25,593 nucleotides of DNA from Mnemiopsis leidyi (lineage: Eukaryota > Ctenophora > Tentaculata > Lobata > Bolinopsidae): NCBI GenBank assembly GCA_000226015.1, contig JH155171.1, positions 34,047-59,639 on the forward strand. Direction: 5' to 3'. The notes below the pieces were generated by a model. It was not told the origin of the DNA, did no database searches, and was given only the letters and a program-made list of their open reading frames with translations. This document shows, in pieces, positions 10,910-18,400 of the stretch; the stretch's first letter is position 1, and every line of letters begins with the position of its first letter. A program made the translations under genes and the position numbers.

Positions 10910-13900
10910 ATGTCTCAAAACAAAAGATTGAGAACAAACGGACTAGACGATGCACAGCCTGGATCCTCCAACACGTCACAGTCTACCCCTGACGCTCGAG
11001 CCCTAGCTCGCTCTGAACAAGTAGGTTTCTGTAACTTGTCTGTGTAGCCCTGACACGCCAGCCCTAGCTCGCTCTGAACAAGTAGGTTTCTGTAACTTGT
11101 CAGTCTACCTCTGATACGCCAGCTCTATCCCAATCTGAATAAGTAGTTTTTCAGTCTACCTCTGACACGCCAGCCCTAGCCTGCTCTAAACAAGATGGTT
11201 TCTGTAACTTGTCAGTGTAGCCCTGACGCTCGAGCCCTAGCCTGCTCTGAACAAATTATTGTCATCTGCCTGCACCATTTGGAAAATAAGGGTGCTTCAA
11301 AATATTTTTCTGCTGAATACCAAAACTATTTAATCTTTTCTAGGCTAATTATTTCTAGGCTAAAGCCCAACTCTCCGCAACTGACGTTAAAAAACTGGAA
11401 GTCGAGCTTGCAAGATTTCTCCTGTTTGCGGACAAGAAAAACGTAAGTTGTATAAATGTTTTTTAGAATCTCATCTGATTGAAATTATTGCAAAAATTAT
11501 TTTCTGGCCTTAGATTTGAGTCGCAAGTAAATTATCTTTTTTGCAGCACACTGCGTTATAAAATGTTATAGTTTTGTCTTCTTGAAATCCCGCTTACGTT
11601 TAGCAAGTTGGCACTTTAAGTAAGTAAGCACTTCACAGTTCACTCAACAAAGCACGCCATTCACTTCAACTCTGCGATCCTAATACATTCCATCCACAAT
11701 TGTGTATACTGTATATTACACTAATCAAATTACACCAAACCAAAAGCGAAGAATTTTCCTCCAAATTCCGACGAAAAAGCAGGATATTATCAAACACGTA
11801 GTAAAACATCTTCCCTCCAGATTCCTACAAAAGAGCAGGATATTATCAAACACGTGCTAAAACATCTTCCCTCCAGATTCCTACATAAAAGCAGGATATT
11901 ATCAAACACGTGCTAAAACATCTTCCCTCCAGATTCCTACAAAGAAGCAGGATATTATCAAACACGTGCTAAAACATCTTCCCTCCAGATTCCTACAAAA
12001 AAGCAGGATATTATCAAACACGTGCTGAAAGAACATTCCAGACTCCTACCCTCTGTGCTGGAAGGAGCTAGAAAGTATTTAAAACAAACCTTCGACTACT
12101 CCGTGTGCGAGGTGGACCACAACAAGAACAAGTACTATATCCTCCGGAACAACATTGTTCTACCTGAACTACAGCAGCTAACTAGACCTACACATGCTCT
12201 GTCCCAGGTCTTGTTTGTTTTGAAAGTTGTACTTTGTACTAAAAATTAAGGAGTTTGTTTGGGTTGTAATTAGGCGATTCTTACTTCCAGTTTTTATAAA
12301 ACAACGCTACAGATTTTTCCGGATTTTCTTTATTTTGAACAGTTTGATAATGACTTTTTTTCGTCCATCACATTGCATGTGCGCCGGTTTGATGATTGAT
12401 TTTCAGCTGGCTCTTCTAACTATAATACTGAGTATGATACACATGGCTAACAATGCATTGGACGAGAGCGACCTTTGGGATACACTCAAGATACTGGGTA
12501 TTGATAAGTAAGTCTAACTGTCCAGAGTTATTGTGATGGTTTGTAATTTGTAATTTTCCTCGTAACTGCGACAAGAGAAACTGACTGAATGTATTATAGA
12601 ATTCTGCAAATATTTTCTGAGATCAACTCCGTATTCATGCCTGTAGATAACATCAAAATGATAATAATTCTAAATCTAATCTTTATACATATACTAAAAC
12701 ATATAAACATATATACCAAAACAAAAAGCAGCATCAATAACAACAGAATAAAACTTATATAACTAAAATAACTTAAAATGACATACATAATACATCTTGC
12801 TCCTTTATAAATTATCTCATACAATACTAGAATCTAAACTATTTACACTAAACTCTAGGTCTATGGCCCAAGAAACGTTGAACAGTAAGTAGTTCTTCTT
12901 TTAGGTTAAGATGTGGTTTTAACTTTATAATGCTTAATGCTTCGAATATTTTACGTTTAGCTGTATTGGGTTCTATTGTCAAAATGCTAAATTGAAGGTC
13001 CNNNNNNNNNNNNNNNNNNNNNNNNNNNNNNNNNNNNNNNNNNNNNNNNNNNNNNNNNNNNNNNNNNNNNNNNNNNNNNNNNNNNNNNNNNNNNNNNNNN
13101 NNNNNNNNNNNNNNNNNNNNNATTCACAATGTATTGTGTACACAGTAACTCATGTGTGTCCAGAGTTACATAGTATTGTTTATAGTTCACAATGTATAGT
13201 GTACACAGTACATCATGTGTGTCCAGAGTTACATAGTATTGTTTATAATTCACAATGTATTGTGTACACAGTACATCATGTGTGTCCAGAGTTACATAGC
13301 ATTGTTTATAATTCACAATGTATTGTGTACACAGTACATTATGTGTGTCCAGAGTTACATAGTATTGTTTATATTTCACAATGTATTGTGTACACAGTAC
13401 ATTATGTGTGTCCAGAGTTACATAGTATTGTTTATATTTCACAATGTATTGTGTACACAGTACATCATGTGTGTCCAGAGTTACATAGTATTGTTTATAA
13501 TTCACAATGTATTGTTTACACAGTACATTATGTACCAGCTGTACAGTGTACACGTGCACAGAATGATTGTATCGTTAATTTGCAAACAGTTGCAAATTCG
13601 TGGTCATGTACAAATTATTCTACACAAAGAAGCGTATAATTTCTAGTCTGTCTTTCTATTGCGGATATTTCAGATCAGAAACTCACGTAGACTTTGGAGA
13701 AACGGAGAAACTCCTCAACGAGTTTGTCAAGCAGATGTACATCGAGAAACACAAGCTGACAACATCAAAGGGGCTGGTCACTCACCTGAAGTGGGGAATG
13801 AGGGCCTATCACGAGGTAAAGATGTCAGACATTCTGCTGTTTGTTGCGAGTATTTACGATGTGGACGCTAGTGTTTGGAAGAAACAGTTTAGTTCCCACG

Positions 13901-13923
13901 ACGGTGCTATGGAGATTTCTTGA
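10910..13923 (+). CDS. NSMCE3: NSMCE3, MAGE-domain subunit of SMC5/6
   Basis: The non-mammalian single-copy MAGE protein. With the NSE1 RING and NSE4 kleisin it forms the DNA-binding subcomplex of SMC5/6 in repair. Exons are 10910-11020, 11359-11442, 11989-12207, 12407-12507 and 13674-13923 (total 765 nt, 254 aa; every junction keeps frame). After a ~40-residue polar N-terminus comes the MAGE homology domain: VELARFLLFADKKN|IPTKKQDIIKHVL, a first winged helix, LALLTIILSMIHM.NNALDE.DLWDTL and a second winged helix ending HLKWGMRAYHEVK.SDILLFVASI. An acceptor-like AG (10898-10899) is 10 nt before the ATG. The donor of intron 1 and the acceptors of introns 1 and 2 lie in tandem duplications; intron 4 holds retroelement debris, an assembly gap and a minisatellite. 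Confidence 0.87.
10979..11263 (+). repeat. ~61-bp x5 tandem array spanning NSMCE3 exon 1/intron 1 donor
   Basis: Copies start at about 10979, 11040, 11101, 11152 and 11213. Each unit holds the last ~42 nt of exon 1, the donor GAACAA|GTAGGT and ~19 nt of intron. Copies 1 and 2 keep an exact donor. Copy 3 has GTAGTT, and copies 4 and 5 have lost it (AAGATGG, AAATTAT). Reading past the first donor meets TAG in copy 2, so only donor 1 (intron from 11021) gives the protein. Copies 3-5 also start after CTTGTCAG or TTTTTCAG, which resemble acceptors. Confidence 0.9.
11329..11358 (+). repeat. 15-bp duplicated acceptor of NSMCE3 intron 1
   Basis: TTTCTAGGCTAA occurs twice, 15 bp apart, so AG acceptors end at 11343 and 11358. 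The upstream one would insert ANYF then a stop in frame; the downstream one joins to AKAQLS of exon 2. Confidence 0.85.
11765..12024 (+). repeat. 56-bp x5 tandem array spanning NSMCE3 intron 2 acceptor/exon 3
   Basis: Each unit contains the pyrimidine tract and acceptor CTTCCCTCCAG followed by the first ~40 nt of exon 3 (IPTKKQDIIKHVL). AG sites end at 11820, 11876, 11932 and 11988, exactly 56 bp apart. The oldest-looking copy has AA in place of AG at 11763-11764. Because 56 is not a multiple of 3, all but the last acceptor lead to early stops. Confidence 0.93.
12848..13001 (-). mobile_element. retroelement 3'-end fragment, GIY-YIG/Penelope-like
   Basis: The minus-strand open frame runs from the edge of the N gap to a TAG at 12848-12850 and contains KRKIFEALSIIKLKPHLN, then EELLTVQRFLG. 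The pattern 'K..EAL.I...KP.LN' is typical of the C-terminal end of GIY-YIG-type endonuclease domains in Penelope-like retroelements. About 50 residues are visible; the rest is hidden by the gap or lost. It lies antisense in NSMCE3 intron 4. Confidence 0.45.
13002..13121. other. assembly gap (120 N)
   Basis: Run of N at the edge of a 63-bp tandem array, so the array is probably collapsed and its true length unknown. Open frames drawn across the gap are artefacts. Confidence 1.
13122..13537 (+). repeat. 63-bp tandem array in NSMCE3 intron 4
   Basis: The landmark TTCACAATG recurs at 13123, 13186, 13249, 13312, 13375, 13438 and 13501, exactly 63 bp apart: six full copies and a partial seventh. 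Units hold the palindromes TGTGTACACA and near-palindromic ACAATGTATTGT. The unit length is a multiple of 3 and lacks stops, so long open frames appear on both strands; these are not genes. Confidence 0.95.
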
Positions 13924-14643
13924 AATTTCCTCGATCAGAGCTTCTAGCTGGTGGAGTATTTAACATAAGCGGTCCTCGCTGTGATTTTATTTTGCTAACG
14001 TCATGGACATATTACTTTGATCAGTTGTTTTTATTTTTGATTTATTTTTAATTCATTCGTTAAATTTTAATTTTTAGTGCAGGCATGTGCATCGTCCGAC
14101 TTAAGTAGAGAAGCAATGATGAAGTAAATTTACATTACCATGTTTTGTTTGATGTTTATTGTACTTGATGCATATGCTGGACTATTTTTTAAGTTATTCA
14201 TGTCAATTTAGGGTTCGAAAAAACCCAAATTTATTATTTCTTTAAGAGTTTCTAGCTAATTTTAAGTTTAACTTTTAATAACTGTAACGATTATAAAATT
14301 CCTTCTTTTTTAATATGCTTAATTAACTTGAGACTCATTGCTGCTTTACAATTTCATCGTTATAACGACCGATTGCATCAAAAATGAATTTAAAATATCT
14401 CCAACAAGAACTTTATCAGTTTATTAACCGAACCACCATCCCATCTATTTATATCTCTCAGCTTACATGTATCTAGAGCAATATCTCTCTGTTTTCAACA
14501 CATACTGCACTTCAGATCACATGAAATCAAAACACTGTCAAAGTAGTTAAAGATCAAAAGTTTGGCATCGTTCCAAGCTTATACCAAAACAATGTGGCAA
14601 CACTTACAGTTTAGAACTGTAATTAAGGTTTGAGGAGTTGACT
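13924..14643. other. intergenic region NSMCE3-DDX28, first part
   Basis: AT-rich 3' flank of NSMCE3. No AATAAA near the stop and no supportable open frame. Confidence 0.4.
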
Positions 14644-14965
14644 GTAATGGCCATATCTACTTTCCATGAAATCAGAGTTACAAGTTTCCGTAATGGCCAT
14701 ATCTACTTTCCATGAAATCAGAGTTACAAGTTTCCGTAATGGCCATATCTACTTTCCATGAAATCAGAGTTACAAGTTTCCGTAATGGCCATATCTACTT
14801 TCCATGAAATCAGAGTTACAAGTTTCCGTAATGGCCATATCTACTTTCCATGAAATCAGAGTTACAAGTTTCCGTAATGGCCATATCTACTTTCCATGAA
14901 ATCAGAGTTACAAGTTTCCGTAATGGCCATATCTACTTTCCATGAAATCAGAGTAACAAGTTTCC
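14644..14965 (+). repeat. 46-bp x7 near-identical tandem array
   Basis: Copies begin at 14644 and every 46 bp to 14920 (unit begins GTAATGGCCATATCTACTTT). Six copies look identical; the seventh differs by GTAACA for GTTACA. Such uniformity points to very recent expansion or gene conversion. It lies between genes and touches no exon that I can see. Confidence 0.97.
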
Positions 14966-15004
14966 GTTCCAAATAGACATTGAATCATGAAATTTTCTAT
15001 TAAT

Positions 15005-15259
15005 TTAAGAAGATTGCATGGTCAACCTTGTAGATATGTTAATAATAGCAACATCGGCTTGGTGAAACATTACTGGTATTTCAAAGTCCAGTGATCCACT
15101 AAATACCTTGTCAATGTTCTGTGTAGCAACATAACAGGTGTTATCCCCCGGTTGTTTTGGGATGTAAATATTCAGAGAGTACGAAATACTTTTATCAACT
15201 TTTATTATCTTTTTATTCTGCAGGAGTTGAATGATTGGTCTATTATTTATAAACCACAT
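15005..15259 (-). CDS. possible small ORF, unrecognised
   Basis: 84-codon open frame on the minus strand, with an even amino-acid composition (for example KVDKSISYSLNIYIPKQPGD and FEIPVMFHQADVAIINI). No signal peptide, membrane segment or known motif. It lies just upstream of DDX28 on the opposite strand. It could be a small gene, an exon of one, or chance. Confidence 0.2.
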   Translation of the reverse strand: MWFINNRPIIQLLQNKKIIKVDKSISYSLNIYIPKQPGDNTCYVATQNIDKVFSGSLDFEIPVMFHQADVAIINISTRLTMQSS

Positions 15260-15417
15260 GGTAACTGAATAAATTCGAATTTTTTTTTTCTTCTCGGCTC
15301 AAGTAGTTGCACAAATTAAACAGTTGATTAATGAATGGAGAACGTGGTGTAGATTGATCAATTTCCCTGTTACAACAGCTTCATCAGAATCAAACACTCA
15401 ACTGTTTTCCTGCAGAA

Positions 15418-18400
15418 ATGTTTCAAAGTGCGGTGAAATATTGTCGGAGATTCACGTGTCATCACGTGACCATGACTCACGTGACCAAGCGAAGTTACAT
15501 TATTACTCAGTGGTCTCAGATGGGGCTACACCCTGCTTTGCAACAGAGATTGTACGATGTCAACTTCGACCAACCTACTCCAATACAAGCTAGGGTTTGC
15601 AAACATTTTATAACAGATAAGGATGCTATGTGCCTCCCCATCTCCGTCGAAATGTTATTAAAGCAATACCTAGATAAGGAGACCGATTTTAATATCATTT
15701 TCACCGTAGGATGCCTCATAGTTGAAACTGAAAAACTAAAAAAAGACCAAAACTACCTGTACCCCTGTACCGTACCCTTACCCCCATTACTTCAGAGTAT
15801 ACCCTACATACTACCTGTACATTTACCCTCATTACTTCAGAGTATACCCTACATACTACCTGTACATTTACCCTCATTACTTCAGAGTATACCCTACATT
15901 ATACATGTACATTTACCCTCATTACTTCAGAGTATACCCTACATACTACTTGTACATTTACCCTCATTACTTCAGAGTATACCGTACATACTACTTGTAC
16001 ATTTACCCTCATTACTTCAGAGTATACCCTACATACTACCTGTACATTTACCCTCATTGCTTCAGAGTATACCCTACATACTACCTGTACATTTACCCTC
16101 ATTTCTTCAGAGTATACCCTACATACTACAAGGACGACATACAGTCTGCCACGCTGAGACAGGTTGTGGTAAAACCTTTTGTTATCTGATCCCTCTCGTA
16201 AACAGACTGCTAACAGAAGGAGACACAAATCCTACTGAACAAGCTAGAGTTCAATACCTCGTCTTCGCTCCAACTCCGGAACTCGGTTTACAGATATCTA
16301 ACATGTTCGAGCTTATCCGACCTCCAGAGTATGTGATATTTTGTTTAATCTTTTCTCAAATTTTAGATTTAATTTTATTTCTTACATTTATTTTGTATCA
16401 CACTATTGGCTATGACGGTAAAAGTTAACTTGTTACCTGCTGAAGTGATTTTATGTCGTTCTGACGTGATTGAATCGGATATGTGTGAGTGTGACCTCGA
16501 TAAATCATAATCATGTGTACCCCAGGCTAGGTCGAGTAAAGCCTCACTTGTGGGAAGGAATTGAAATGGGACGTAGTTACATCGACCGCACTTCACCTCT
16601 CATTATCACTACTTTTTCTAAACTCAGAAACTACAATTATTACGAGGTACATTTTTCTCCAGAATATGTAACTACAATTATTACGAGGTACATTTGTCAC
16701 AAATTTTGGTTGATTGGATTCCCCGGTCCCCACTCGAAGGAGCCAAGAAGAATTCACGTTTTCCTGCAATTGTAATTCTACCAAACCGCTTCTCATTAAA
16801 ACTTTTCAGATGTTTGGCCATGTACCGACAATAGTCCTTGACGAAGCTGACGTTTATCACACTGGACGATTAAAAAACGTCACTTACAGAATTCTGGGTG
16901 AACTAGTGGACCCTTTCAAGTACTTCAAAGTTTCCAAACAGATCCCGAAACCCAAACAACTGGTTTACGTTGCTGCTACACTTAACAAATTTGGCAAGTT
17001 TTAGTTGGTGCATTGGATTTGTGTTAACGTCATGGGTGGTAGTGTAGAGATGTGCAATAGGCAGTAGGCTAACCTGTTAATCAGTTCACTGTTCAGTATC
17101 TACAATAGAAGCAGCTACTTTCGTTCAACGGTTGCTCTGGCGAGATAGATAAACTTTGCTTCCAAACGGCTCCATAGGGTCTACACATAGGCTGCAATTT
17201 GAGTGGTTGTCCGCGCGAAATTCTCAATTAACACGGTACGTGCGCGCTCAAGTTGCTGCACGACGCGCACATTTCAGACAGTCGTTTTTTATCGTATCGA
17301 TCGAGCATGCCGGTCGGCTAGTTCTTGTGCAGCTGTTGCCTGTTAGCGAGCCAATAACCGAGCCCTTTAGCTTAATTCCCCGTTTGACACGCCTGAAAGC
17401 CTGCTGATATTACGAAAAGTAATCGATTTAAAAACCGATGAAGTGGTCACTTTTGGCTTCGGATTTTATTGTTTCCTCGATTAATCTCTCATTGTACAGA
17501 GAAAGATATTATTGGGAAGGGTTCACAAATTTCGACCTATGTGAAGGTAGAAAACAGTGCTCTCTAGCAACTGATCGGTTAAAATTTGTGAACCATCTCT
17601 TAAAATACCTTTCTCTATCGGAATTGTTTTCAAACACTACAAATTTCAGCGAAGGAAGGAAGTGGGAACAATCTGAGACGTTGGCTTGAGTTTCACGAGA
17701 TGCGACCGGTGATGGCAAGAAGTGACCGAGCCCATGCTACTCCTGAATCTCTACAAACATATTGGAGGTATATAATGCTACAGTTTAGCACTTTTAATGT
17801 TATTATTATCGTTGAGGGTGTTCTAAGGGAAAGTTTCAGAAATTCGTATTCGTTTGTGTATTTCCTACCACATGTTTCACTTTGAATGGTGCATGTAAAC
17901 AGGAAAGTTGATGATGAAGACTTTACTCGGGAGTTGGTCAGTGCGATAGAAAGTGTGTACTGTGATGAAGACTTACTCTGGGAGGACTCTGTACCTGAGG
18001 AATATTCTGGGCTGGAAGATTTGGGTGTGAGAAGTCAGGACATCCCAATACACATACCTGAGGATTTAGATGGTTTGTCTCCGACATAAAATTCATTTAA
18101 TTTATAAGTCAATCGTTTCGATAATGTATTGTTGTCGGGAGTTGGACTTGCTGCGAGGTGATATATCTAACAAAAATCCCTACATTATGTTAACTCATTT
18201 CAGTGATACAAGCGGACGTGACATATCCTGATCGAAAAGTACTGATTTTCATGAACAGTGCGGAATCAGTAAACGTGTTGTACAGAAACCTGATTAACTA
18301 CTTGAAACAGTCGCCCTCTAAATCAGTCCAGGACCTCGCCAGAAAGGTTTACCGGTTGTCTGGATCGCTTACAAGAGAGGTAATGGTTTCAAATAGAACA

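Noticed and set aside
12987..13646. Long open frames on both strands (190, 215 and 143 codons)
   Set aside because: They are read from a stop-free 63-bp tandem repeat and one crosses the N gap. Open frames on both strands and in several phases are the expected result of such a repeat.
13122..14965. Regular repeats as a CRISPR-like array
   Set aside because: Units are directly adjacent, with no unique spacers, and the DNA is a spliced animal genome.
16110..16428. Reading exon 2 of DDX28 on to the stop at 16428
   Set aside because: The extension after PPE becomes hydrophobic and unlike any helicase, while GA|GTATGT is a good donor and exon 3 restores family-like sequence.
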